From positions 1-24,926 of IMG/VR virus record IMGVR_UViG_3300030107_002668: DNA of 24,926 bases; one strand, 5' to 3'. Position numbers and translations under genes: made by a program. Below are positions 1 through 7,566 of the stretch, in pieces; position 1 is the first letter of the stretch; the number at the start of each line of letters is the position of its first letter. The stretch comes from a virus. The notes under the pieces were generated by a model. That model was not told the DNA's origin. It saw only the letters and a list, made by a program, of their open reading frames with translations, and did no database searches.

Positions 1-681
1 TTTTTGGCGAAACTGAATTATGATTCAAGGGGTTTAGAAGACGTAGAGTTTGCAGCTTTAGATATGCGATTTAAAAAAGATTTTGGCAATCTTGCATTAT
101 CTATGGGTGTAGCAGGTAGAAGCCACCCTGCATACTTAGACTTTAGACCTATTGATTTATGGTGGGATGAGCAAGGTATAGACATAACAGAATCTATACC
201 ATTCTGGGAGTTTGCATACTTCTATGGATACACAGATGAGTGGGTAGAGCAGTTTACACAATACGGTTATAGTTACTTTGATTATAAGTGGTATAATGCA
301 GAAGGTGAACTTGTTGCTAATACAGATGACCAATTTTATAAACAGATTTATGGTAGAATAGTAAGAGAGTACAACGAAGAATATGCTAAAGACCTAGGTT
401 ATCAAAATGAATTATCTTTAAGTGTGGGTGCAGATTATTATAAATACACACCGAAGAATTGGTTTCACTTCTGGGCTACTGCATATCCAGTAACTAAAGG
501 TATGTCTGATTATTCATTTAATTATGATGTAGCAGAAAATGGAATGGATTATGATTTAGGCTTAGTGTATGGTTGGAAGCTTAGTAAAAAGTTTGGTATT
601 TTCTTAGAAGGAAGATACTTAAGTATGTATGATGTTCAATCTTATGAATCTAAGATTGGATTTAACTGGTTAATATATTAA
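1..681 (+). CDS. Beta-barrel outer-membrane-like protein, 5'-partial
   Basis: The frame is open from the left edge. A TTG at 4 could be read as a start, but only three bases precede it, so no ribosome site can be judged and the gene is probably cut by the window edge. About 226 residues are visible. They alternate polar and aromatic or hydrophobic residues in the way of membrane beta-strands (for example LSLSVGADYYKY and FGIFLEGRYLSMYD). The protein ends in a strand closing on aromatics (KIGFNWLIY), typical of outer-membrane barrels recognised by the BAM machinery. It is rich in Tyr, Trp and Phe. No signal peptide is visible because the start is missing. It lies just before the holin genes. 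It may change the host surface (receptor masking, superinfection exclusion) or be a virion component. The fold is a moderately confident inference; the role is unknown. Confidence 0.5.
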   Translation, partial: FLAKLNYDSRGLEDVEFAALDMRFKKDFGNLALSMGVAGRSHPAYLDFRPIDLWWDEQGIDITESIPFWEFAYFYGYTDEWVEQFTQYGYSYFDYKWYNAEGELVANTDDQFYKQIYGRIVREYNEEYAKDLGYQNELSLSVGADYYKYTPKNWFHFWATAYPVTKGMSDYSFNYDVAENGMDYDLGLVYGWKLSKKFGIFLEGRYLSMYDVQSYESKIGFNWLIY

Positions 682-685
682 TGAT

Positions 686-690
686 AGGAG
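686..690 (+). promoter_or_regulatory. Ribosome binding site deciding the start at 696
   Basis: AGGAG lies 5 nt before the ATG at 696. An alternative in-frame ATG at 681 overlaps the upstream stop (TAATG) but has no such site. The site therefore favours the 52-residue product over the 57-residue one. Confidence 0.55.
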
Positions 691-695
691 AAAAT

Positions 696-854
696 ATGGT
701 AGGATTTATAGTAGGATTAGCTTTAGGCTTTGGCCTTCATTATGCACTATTTTGTGCTGATGATTTGAAACAAAGATGTAAACAATGTTTTGAATTTGCA
801 AAACTTAAAGCAAAAGTTGTAAAAGCAAACAAAAAAAGAAAAGGTAAAAAATAA
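696..854 (+). CDS. Small single-TM protein, 52 aa
   Basis: A 52-residue protein starts at ATG 696, behind an AGGAG ribosome site. Its stop overlaps the next start as TAATG at 852-856. Residues 2-20 form a Gly/Leu-rich hydrophobic helix (MVGFIVGLALGFGLHYAL). A Cys-containing stretch follows (C20, C28, C31), then a strongly basic tail rich in Lys (residues 36-52). This fits a small inner-membrane protein with a cytoplasmic Lys-rich tail. Its place directly before the holin suggests a lysis accessory role (second holin, antiholin or spanin-like). No lipobox or coiled coil typical of spanins is seen, so this is positional inference only. Confidence 0.55.
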   Translation: MVGFIVGLALGFGLHYALFCADDLKQRCKQCFEFAKLKAKVVKANKKRKGKK

Positions 855-1225
855 TGCCTAAACTAAATGTAGTTGCTGGTATTATTGATAAGGTTGCAGG
901 TCATGTAGACAAGTTTACTTTAGACAAACAGGAGAAAGCTGAGTTAATTGCAGAAATTAACAAAGCACAAATGGAAGTCAATAAAGTAGAAGCTGGTCAT
1001 ACAAGCATCTTTGTTGCGGGCTGGAGGCCCTTCACGGGATGGATATGCGCTACGGCGTTAGGGTATCATTTTATTTTGCAACCTTTACTTACATTTATTA
1101 TGTATAGTTTAGGAAATGAAGTTGCATTACCAACCTTTGATATGGGTACTCTTACAACAGTACTTCTCGGAATGCTCGGTCTTGGGGGAATGCGCAGTTT
1201 TGAGAAGGTGAAAAGAAGTGCCTAA
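854..1225 (+). CDS. Holin, 3TM GTA-holin-like family
   Basis: This 123-residue protein has an amphipathic N-terminal helical region (about 1-45), then the motif WRPFTGW at residues 57-63, hydrophobic segments at about 63-86 and 97-113, and a basic end. The A-G-W-R-P-F-x-G-W signature followed by membrane segments is what I know of the 3TM holin family of gene transfer agents and alphaproteobacterial phages (GTA_holin_3TM type). Holins permeabilise the inner membrane at the end of infection. The start overlaps the upstream stop by TAATG, and an AAAGG site precedes it. No endolysin gene is seen nearby; it may lie left of the window. Codons in the WRPFTGW stretch (about 1015-1065) are unusually GC-rich for this genome. 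Confidence 0.75.
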   Translation: MPKLNVVAGIIDKVAGHVDKFTLDKQEKAELIAEINKAQMEVNKVEAGHTSIFVAGWRPFTGWICATALGYHFILQPLLTFIMYSLGNEVALPTFDMGTLTTVLLGMLGLGGMRSFEKVKRSA

Positions 1226-2801
1226 ACAAGAATATAATATATTAGGATTTCATGGTGGAATTAATGACCATTCAGATGCAAAAGATATAAGAGATATAGA
1301 ACTTCGTGCAGCTGACGGAGTTTCTGTTCATAGAATTGGTAAATTAGTTTCATTAGGAAACAAAGATAGTGCTTTAACAAATTTATCAGGAGCAAGTGCA
1401 GATATAGAACCAGGATATGGATTATATTTTTTTTCTACTGATTATAACAATAGTGAATCAAATGTAAGCGAAGATTGGTTATCAATTTATAATAAAACTA
1501 CAGACAAAGTTCGTTTTTATTATAGAAATAAAAATGGAGGAACGTCTGATTTTACTTCTTCTGGAAATGAAGTTGATATGAGTCCTAGTCAATCAAATAC
1601 TAGTAAATTAAATTTTTATTTTGCTGATGGATTTTTAAGAATATCAGATGCTTCTTTTACTAATACAAGTAAATATTTTGGTTATATTGATAACGCTTTA
1701 TTTTGGAAAAATAAATCTGGTAATTCTGAAAATTATCACGACATACATAAATGGCAAAAAGGCGACCAAGAAATTAAACCTTTAGTTCCAGATTTATTAG
1801 GAGAAGAAAATAGAATGGTTTTATTTAATGCCCAATCTGCTTCTCCCGAAGATGGAACAGGTAGAACCAACATACATCAAACTCAAAAAAAATTAATATT
1901 ATCTTATTGGACAAACGAAGGTGGAGATTGGAATGGAACATATGAATTTGCTGCTACTCCTATTATAATTGGAAATCAAGAAGGTCCTATATCTACATTT
2001 CAAGAAGATTTAGATACAATAAGTACTGCAAATTTTTATAATGATGAAGTAATTTTTCAAGTTTTTATACCTACTGGAGAAGATAGTAATAGTGGAATTA
2101 CAGCAGATGCTGACCATAGACTAGGAGATGATAGAATTATAGGTGTCAATTTTTATTTTAGAAAACAAGGCGATGAAGATTGGACTTTTTTAATGAATAC
2201 TGATTTAACTGAAGGAGGTAAACATTATTGGAAATTATATAATTCAGATACTCAAACTGGCTATGGATATTGGACTGGATTTGAATTTACTCCAAGCGCT
2301 GGAGGTTCTTCTCAAACAGTATTTGAAGGAATTGATATAATGAATAATAGTTCTACTTCTAATGATTATATAGCTTTTTCAGATAATGCTAATGGTAGTG
2401 GAACTGATTGGATGAATGGAAGCGATGGAGGTAGTGGTCAAGATGGTGATTCGTTTGCTAATGTTTATTTAAGAGTTAAACTAAGAAATACAAATGTTAA
2501 TGGTTTTGATAATAGATATGGATTTTTAAGAATTTGGGGTGGTGCTTTTAGTCCTTTTTATGTTGGGACAGTAAGTGGAGCTCAAATTCCTTTAAAAACA
2601 AATGACGGAACTGCTTATGACACATATTATATTCCAATGACATTGCCTGGAATAGGAACTCAAAGAGAATTTAGAGTAGAATTATTAGATGAAAATTTTA
2701 CAGTTATAGCTGATAGCGGAATTAAAACTATGGATATTAAAGATAGTGGTAGAACTCAGCCAGAAGATTATAACCAAGAAGATTATGAGGATAGATTGTA
2801 A
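1218..2801 (+). CDS. Tail/virion structural protein, N-terminal half type
   Basis: This 527-residue protein starts at GTG 1218, overlapping the holin end by 8 bp, with an AAGG site about 9 nt upstream. The N-terminus (NILGFHGGINDHSDAKDI, then ELRAADGVSVHRIGKL) matches a pattern I associate with large beta-rich structural proteins of marine podovirus-like phages, which open with a G-G-I-N-x-x-x-D motif and a V-D-x-x-G-K-I element. The rest is Gly, Ser, Asn and aromatic rich and beta-prone, with no transmembrane segment. It is followed without a gap (TAATG at 2799-2803) by a 399-residue protein that looks like the C-terminal half of the same kind of protein. It is probably part of the tail tube, tail-tip or adhesin. 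The specific position in the virion cannot be assigned. Confidence 0.5.
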   Translation: MPKQEYNILGFHGGINDHSDAKDIRDIELRAADGVSVHRIGKLVSLGNKDSALTNLSGASADIEPGYGLYFFSTDYNNSESNVSEDWLSIYNKTTDKVRFYYRNKNGGTSDFTSSGNEVDMSPSQSNTSKLNFYFADGFLRISDASFTNTSKYFGYIDNALFWKNKSGNSENYHDIHKWQKGDQEIKPLVPDLLGEENRMVLFNAQSASPEDGTGRTNIHQTQKKLILSYWTNEGGDWNGTYEFAATPIIIGNQEGPISTFQEDLDTISTANFYNDEVIFQVFIPTGEDSNSGITADADHRLGDDRIIGVNFYFRKQGDEDWTFLMNTDLTEGGKHYWKLYNSDTQTGYGYWTGFEFTPSAGGSSQTVFEGIDIMNNSSTSNDYIAFSDNANGSGTDWMNGSDGGSGQDGDSFANVYLRVKLRNTNVNGFDNRYGFLRIWGGAFSPFYVGTVSGAQIPLKTNDGTAYDTYYIPMTLPGIGTQREFRVELLDENFTVIADSGIKTMDIKDSGRTQPEDYNQEDYEDRL

Positions 2802-4000
2802 TGGCTAAATATGCATTAATGAACCCAGGTAAATATCACTTAGGTGTACCTTTTAGTTTTCCTCCTATACAAAATAGAACGTATCAAGAAGAAGATGCAA
2901 TAAGAAAAATAAGTTGGAAAACTTCTGTTTTAATAAATAGAAAAATATATGTAGGAAATGTTAAAATAGAATATAAAGACGGAAAAGAAAAAACATTAAG
3001 CGATAGTATATTTAAATCTAAACCAAATCAATTTGACACTTTTAATTTAGATAGTCGTATAGATGTAGCAGTAGGCGATGGAGAAGATATTGTACGTTTA
3101 GCTGGATACGCTGATAGATTGTTGCAATACAAACAAAACACTTTACATATTATAAACGTGCAAAAACAAGGAGAATTTTTAGAAGCTACTCATAAATTTA
3201 AAGGAGTTTCTCATCATAACGCAGTATGTGAATTTGATTATGGAATTGTTTGGTGTAATGCTCACGGAGTATATATGTATGACGGTGAAATGGTTAATGA
3301 ATTATTTTTAAAAGAAGGAGTAAGAACTGTATCTGAAGAAACTTGGAGCGCTTTTTACAAAGAAGGAGAAACTATGGTTGGTTATGTTCCTAATGCAAAA
3401 CAATTATTATTTATTAAAGGAGTTACAGGAGCAGATAGTGGAGATGTAATGTTGTATGATATTATTTCTCAATCTTTTGTTAAAGGAACAGCACGACTAG
3501 GAATTACCGATAAAACAAATTTAGTAAATATGTGGGATAATCAATTAATACATGGATTTGAAACTAGTAATAATTCTGGAACAATAACTGTAGTTCCTTG
3601 GAAAACAAGTCCTTCTGAAGATGTAGATAATTATTTAGTTCAAACAAAAGATATAAATTTTGGAACAGAATCTAAGAAAAAAATATCTAAAGTTAGAATT
3701 ACATACAAAGGCGGAAACGGACCTAATGATAATGGAACAGATGTTACTACAAAAGTATTACCTAAATATTCTATTAACGGAGGAGATTTTGAGCATTCTT
3801 TTCAAGATGATGCAGGTGCTACTATAACTGATATACCAGGTAGCGTAAATTGGACTGAAATAGAGCTATATACAAACTCTAATGCAAATAATGTAAGAAC
3901 ATTCTCAATTCAGCTTACAGACGCTTCTGGGCAAAATGTTGTATCTGGTTTTGAAATTAATGATATTACAATAATTTTTAGAGGAAAGAGTATTAAATAA
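2801..4000 (+). CDS. Tail/virion structural protein, propeller-like C-terminal half type
   Basis: This 399-residue protein starts at ATG 2801, overlapping the previous stop, with GAGGA about 10 nt upstream inside the preceding gene. Blade-like repeats are visible: LLQYKQNTLHIINV, GVSHHNAVCEFDYGIVWCN, GVYMYDGEMVNEL, VGYVPNAKQLLFI, VMLYDIISQSFVKG. Alternating strand/turn units ending in Y-D-G or Y-D resemble a beta-propeller, as seen in phage tail-tube and tail-hub proteins. A beta-sandwich-like end follows (KKISKVRITYKGG onward). By recollection, this block is normally fused behind a G-G-I-N type N-terminus like that of the preceding gene, so the pair probably acts as one structural unit. No signal peptide or transmembrane segment is seen. 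Confidence 0.5.
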   Translation: MAKYALMNPGKYHLGVPFSFPPIQNRTYQEEDAIRKISWKTSVLINRKIYVGNVKIEYKDGKEKTLSDSIFKSKPNQFDTFNLDSRIDVAVGDGEDIVRLAGYADRLLQYKQNTLHIINVQKQGEFLEATHKFKGVSHHNAVCEFDYGIVWCNAHGVYMYDGEMVNELFLKEGVRTVSEETWSAFYKEGETMVGYVPNAKQLLFIKGVTGADSGDVMLYDIISQSFVKGTARLGITDKTNLVNMWDNQLIHGFETSNNSGTITVVPWKTSPSEDVDNYLVQTKDINFGTESKKKISKVRITYKGGNGPNDNGTDVTTKVLPKYSINGGDFEHSFQDDAGATITDIPGSVNWTEIELYTNSNANNVRTFSIQLTDASGQNVVSGFEINDITIIFRGKSIK

Positions 4001-4293
4001 TGAAAGCTAGTGAACAAAAATTTGCAAGAAAAAATAAAAGTGTAGGGGGACATGTTCGTAATGCAACTAATAGAATTTCTAGAAGGTTAGAAACTATTAA
4101 TCAATTTACGCAAGAAATACCATCAAACTCAGAAGGAAATGATGGAGATGTTTTATTGTATGAAAATAAAAGTAATTACAATATTATAGAACAATTTTTA
4201 AAAGTGCAGGGTAGATGGATTAATATAACTACAGGTAGACCATTAACTGATTCTGCTGTAGTAAAAAAATGGATTAAAGGCAAGACAGGATAA
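4000..4293 (+). CDS. Small hypothetical structural-block protein
   Basis: This 97-residue protein starts at ATG 4000, overlapping the previous stop (TAATG), with AGAGGAAAG upstream. It has a basic N-terminus (residues 1-33, many Lys and Arg). A central GNDGDVLLY stretch is followed by VQGRWINIT. A G-D-x-x-Y ... G-x-W pattern is common in short beta segments of phage tail-fibre or neck proteins. I do not recognise a family. The tail gene context suggests a minor virion or assembly protein. Confidence 0.55.
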   Translation: MKASEQKFARKNKSVGGHVRNATNRISRRLETINQFTQEIPSNSEGNDGDVLLYENKSNYNIIEQFLKVQGRWINITTGRPLTDSAVVKKWIKGKTG

Positions 4294-4359
4294 AATGATA
4301 AAACAGTTGTTTAATAAGAATAAAATTTATAAATTATTGATAAAATCATAGGAAAAATT
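4294..4359 (+). promoter_or_regulatory. Largest + strand gap, possible late internal promoter
   Basis: This 66-bp, very AT-rich gap is by far the widest between + strand genes here. It holds a 12-bp perfect palindrome (AATTTATAAATT, 4324-4335), and TGATAAAA occurs twice. TTGTTT at 4307-4312 and TATAAA at 4328-4333 resemble -35/-10 boxes, but the spacer is only 15 nt. An 18-codon open frame (4295-4351) begins behind AGGA and could be a leader peptide, but it is too short to support. A promoter here would drive the ejection-protein genes separately from the tail genes. Confidence 0.2.
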
Positions 4360-5574
4360 ATGGCTGAACCTAAAATACAATCTCCAAACATGTCAACAGC
4401 AATTGGTATGGGAACATTAAGTTCTAATACCGATTTGGCTTTAGCTGAAGTAGACATAGCGGAAATCAATGCTAAAGCTATAGAAGATAAAGAAAATCGA
4501 AGACAAAGAACGTATGAAACAACTCAAGATAGTTTAAAAACAATTAAAAATATTAACAAAGCACAAAAATTAGAAGATAAAATAAAAAAAGGTTATAAAT
4601 TATATCAAGAAAAAACTGGTCATCAGTTAAAATATGATAAAATTACACCAATGGATGTTTTAGATGACCCTAGTTTGTGGAATCAAGTAGGAGATGTAAT
4701 TATTACAGATACTGTTACTGGCGCTACATTTGAGCCTGGAAATTTTGCTGGTTTTGCAGATATACAAACTACTGAAGATTTTAAAGCTTTTGCTAATTCT
4801 ATAGATAAAGGCGATAAAAGTTATGTTAAACCAACTGAATACGGCGTAGAATATAAAGATGAAGGTTTTGATAGTGAATTTTCTATAAAAAGAGCTCAAA
4901 ACCCTGTTGTAAATGAACAGTTAGCAAGAGTTAAATATAGAGATATAGGTTTAAAAAATTGGGCTGGAGGTTCAGAAGTTTATGTAATGCAAATGCATGC
5001 AAATAGAGTTGGTGGCGTATATGATGAAAAAAATAAAATTATTAAATTTAAAGATAGTGATGAAACATTATCTATAGAAGATTTTAAAACTGGTGGAAAA
5101 GTATCATTTGATGATATAAAAAAAGATTTAGCTACATGGGAATCTAAAGGCGACCCTAATTTTATTGGATATAATACTGAAGAAAAAGGTGTAGAAAAAG
5201 ATAGTTTATATTACGGAACAAGAGATGTTGGTTTGTATGGTATAAATGAAAAAGATTTACGAGTAGACACTTGGACATATACTGACCCTGATTCAGGTTT
5301 TACAAAAGAAATAAAAACTCATGAAATTAGTAGTATACAAAATCCAGATGGAACATATTCTAAAGATAGACAATATGCTGAAATTCAAGGAATTATAGGT
5401 TCTTCTAGAGTTTTAACGCAAAAAGATGACGTATACCAAGGAGGAGGTATGGCAAGATTTTTAGGAAAACAATTAAAGAATTTTTTCACAAGAAAAAAAG
5501 ATGATAAAGATAAAAATTATGCTAGTAGCGCACAACATTCAATAGATTTATATAAAAATCAAGGAACAGAGTAA
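4360..5574 (+). CDS. Putative internal virion/ejection protein, 404 aa
   Basis: This 404-residue soluble protein starts at ATG 4360, with AGGA 7-10 nt upstream. The N-terminal 25 residues are low in charge (Ser, Thr, Met rich). A helical, probably coiled-coil stretch follows at about 26-90 (many Lys, Glu, Ile). A mixed alpha/beta middle comes next, and then a strongly basic C-terminal part (LGKQLKNFFTRKKDDKDK). I do not recognise a family. It is the first of five consecutive genes with the helical, charged make-up of internal or ejection proteins, which would put it in the capsid core or portal vicinity. This is inference from context. The start and frame are well supported by composition and by the overlap with the following gene. 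Confidence 0.5.
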   Translation: MAEPKIQSPNMSTAIGMGTLSSNTDLALAEVDIAEINAKAIEDKENRRQRTYETTQDSLKTIKNINKAQKLEDKIKKGYKLYQEKTGHQLKYDKITPMDVLDDPSLWNQVGDVIITDTVTGATFEPGNFAGFADIQTTEDFKAFANSIDKGDKSYVKPTEYGVEYKDEGFDSEFSIKRAQNPVVNEQLARVKYRDIGLKNWAGGSEVYVMQMHANRVGGVYDEKNKIIKFKDSDETLSIEDFKTGGKVSFDDIKKDLATWESKGDPNFIGYNTEEKGVEKDSLYYGTRDVGLYGINEKDLRVDTWTYTDPDSGFTKEIKTHEISSIQNPDGTYSKDRQYAEIQGIIGSSRVLTQKDDVYQGGGMARFLGKQLKNFFTRKKDDKDKNYASSAQHSIDLYKNQGTE

Positions 5575-6092
5575 TGAGTGCGGATGTAGGATTAGGATGG
5601 GCTAGTTTAGGTTTACAAACTATATCTACTATAGGTGCAGCTTCTGGTCAAGCGAGAGCAAATAGAGCAACTATAAAAGGTAATAATAAAGCAATTAAAT
5701 TATTAAATGAAAATTTAAGCTTATTACCAGAAATAGCGCAATCAAGAAAAGAAGGAGCTATGTCTGATTTAAATTTAGCTATGGGTCAAGCTGGATACGA
5801 AGGAAGAGAATCTTCTATTACAGCGTTTCAAGATTATGAAAACGCTTTAGGTAGTACTGGTTTTGCAGCAGATTATAGTATGCAAGATGCTTATGGAGAT
5901 TTTCAAAGAAAATTAAATGATAATTTTATGCAACAAAGAAAATCATTATTTTCTAGTTTAGATAAAAATCTAGCAGACATTGCAGAATGGCAAATGTCAA
6001 CAGAAGGACAATTAAAGTCCGAAAAAATGAAATTAGAAGCACAAAACGCTCAATTAAGAACTCAAGATTCTTTTTGGGAAAACATATTTTAG
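5574..6092 (+). CDS. gp14-like internal virion protein candidate, 172 aa
   Basis: This 172-residue protein starts at ATG 5574, overlapping the upstream stop (TAATG), with AAGGA about 10 nt upstream. The N-terminus is a mildly hydrophobic Gly/Ala/Ser helix (GLGWASLGLQTISTIGAASG, residues 6-25). A basic, Ala/Asn-rich helix follows (QARANRATIKGNNKA), then long amphipathic, Gln-rich helices to the end. This resembles in size and layout the smallest ejection protein of T7-like phages (gp14, about 200 aa, which enters the outer membrane). I see no diagnostic motif, so homology is not claimed. It is followed closely by larger internal-protein-like genes, as in a gp14-gp15-gp16 order. Confidence 0.45.
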   Translation: MSADVGLGWASLGLQTISTIGAASGQARANRATIKGNNKAIKLLNENLSLLPEIAQSRKEGAMSDLNLAMGQAGYEGRESSITAFQDYENALGSTGFAADYSMQDAYGDFQRKLNDNFMQQRKSLFSSLDKNLADIAEWQMSTEGQLKSEKMKLEAQNAQLRTQDSFWENIF

Positions 6093-6100
6093 GATAAAAA

Positions 6101-7558
6101 ATGGCAATTAGAAGAGCAAATATATTAGGAATACTTAATGAAATGTATGAAGCTGAACATAAAGAACATCAGCAAGAAAGAGATTTTGCTATTAAAGGAG
6201 TAGGACTTGCTATAGACGCAAAAAATAAAAAAGAATTAAGAAGATTGGAAGAAAAAAGACTTGCTATTACAGAAGCAGATGCTAAAGTACGTGCAAAACG
6301 TACAGAACAAATAATTAAATTAGAGGATGCTAAAGCTAAAAATGAAGAAAATAAAGAAATATTTAACAAATTAAGTACTTTAGCAAGTAACAATCGAAAA
6401 GAATTGGCAATAATGACTCAAGAAATGGCAACTAGATTGTACGATAGAATTATTGTACCTTCATTTACAATGTCTAATGGAGAAGTTGGATTTACCAATA
6501 CAACCATGATAAAAAAATTTACAGAATTAATTGGCAATGAACCTTTAGCTAAAGATTTAATTCAATTTGGTATGACAAGAAATGCAGAAAGCGGACTATT
6601 TCCAGAAATAGAAACAGAAGCTTTGTTATACGAATTATTTGGTAATGAAGATACAGCAAATTTATTGCAACAAGGTTTTGGTTTTTATGGAGATAACCAA
6701 TTTGCTATAGATAGAATGACTAAAATACAAGATGATTTTTTCTTATTTAAATCTCAAAACGATGAAATTGCTCAAGAATTACGAGAATATCAGGGTTTAG
6801 GAGATACTTCAATTGGCGAACCTTTAAAAAATTTATTATTATATGGAAGTACTGAAGCTCCTTTAAGAACAGATGAAGATACAATTGTTGATTTAGGTAA
6901 TGATATGATAGGAACTATTCCTGAAGGTGGATTAGAAACTTCTGAATATGAAGTTGTAAGTGAAGAAGAAATTGTAAAAAGTTTAGCATTAAATAAAGAC
7001 ATACCAAATGAAATATTAGATATACAAAATCTTTTAGGTCCTTTGCCTAGTTCAGAATTTGATAAAATAGCATATTTTGATAAAGTAGAAGATGTATTAA
7101 ATCAAAATAGTACTGCATGGACTGCTTATAAAGATGAATATGGAGATGTAGATACATCATTACCTCCTAGAAAAAATTATAAACAAGCTAAAAACTTTCG
7201 TCTTGATATTGTTCAAGAAATAAATAAAAGCGAAAATGCTTTGAGACAACATGAAAGAAAAATCTATGAAAAAGAAACATTGCACGGTAAAAGTACTGAT
7301 AAACAATTTTATTATTCTGACAAAGATAGAGCAAACGATGCTAAAATAGCATATTTGTTTAAATTGCAATTAGATTTATTAAATTATCATAAAGGTGTAG
7401 CAAATAAAAGAACAGACGATTTAACTGAAGTTATGAGCCCAGCTGGTAGATTTTTTAGTGGAGCAGGTTTAGACCAAGCTTTTGAAGAGTTAGAAAAAGA
7501 AAGTGAAATTAACACTCTATCTCTCTACGGCTTACCATTTCAAAGAAGAAATAAATAG
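6101..7558 (+). CDS. Putative internal virion/ejection protein, 485 aa
   Basis: This 485-residue protein starts at ATG 6101, with AGGA 6-9 nt upstream and 8 nt after the previous stop. Residues about 10-115 are a long, highly charged helix (for example KNKKELRRLEEKRLAI), very likely coiled coil. Two mixed helical regions follow, separated by an acidic, less ordered segment at about 230-300 (ending ...SEYEVVSEEEIVKSL). The C-terminus is basic (PFQRRNK). No transmembrane segment or catalytic motif is seen. Position and shape fit the middle ejection protein of a podovirus-type set (gp15 place), but this is inference. The stop lies 8 nt before the start of the giant gene. Confidence 0.45.
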   Translation: MAIRRANILGILNEMYEAEHKEHQQERDFAIKGVGLAIDAKNKKELRRLEEKRLAITEADAKVRAKRTEQIIKLEDAKAKNEENKEIFNKLSTLASNNRKELAIMTQEMATRLYDRIIVPSFTMSNGEVGFTNTTMIKKFTELIGNEPLAKDLIQFGMTRNAESGLFPEIETEALLYELFGNEDTANLLQQGFGFYGDNQFAIDRMTKIQDDFFLFKSQNDEIAQELREYQGLGDTSIGEPLKNLLLYGSTEAPLRTDEDTIVDLGNDMIGTIPEGGLETSEYEVVSEEEIVKSLALNKDIPNEILDIQNLLGPLPSSEFDKIAYFDKVEDVLNQNSTAWTAYKDEYGDVDTSLPPRKNYKQAKNFRLDIVQEINKSENALRQHERKIYEKETLHGKSTDKQFYYSDKDRANDAKIAYLFKLQLDLLNYHKGVANKRTDDLTEVMSPAGRFFSGAGLDQAFEELEKESEINTLSLYGLPFQRRNK

Positions 7559-7566
7559 GATATTAG

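Noticed and set aside
4295-4351. An 18-codon leader peptide before the 404-aa gene
   Set aside because: It has an AGGA-type site, but it is too short and low in complexity to support as a gene.
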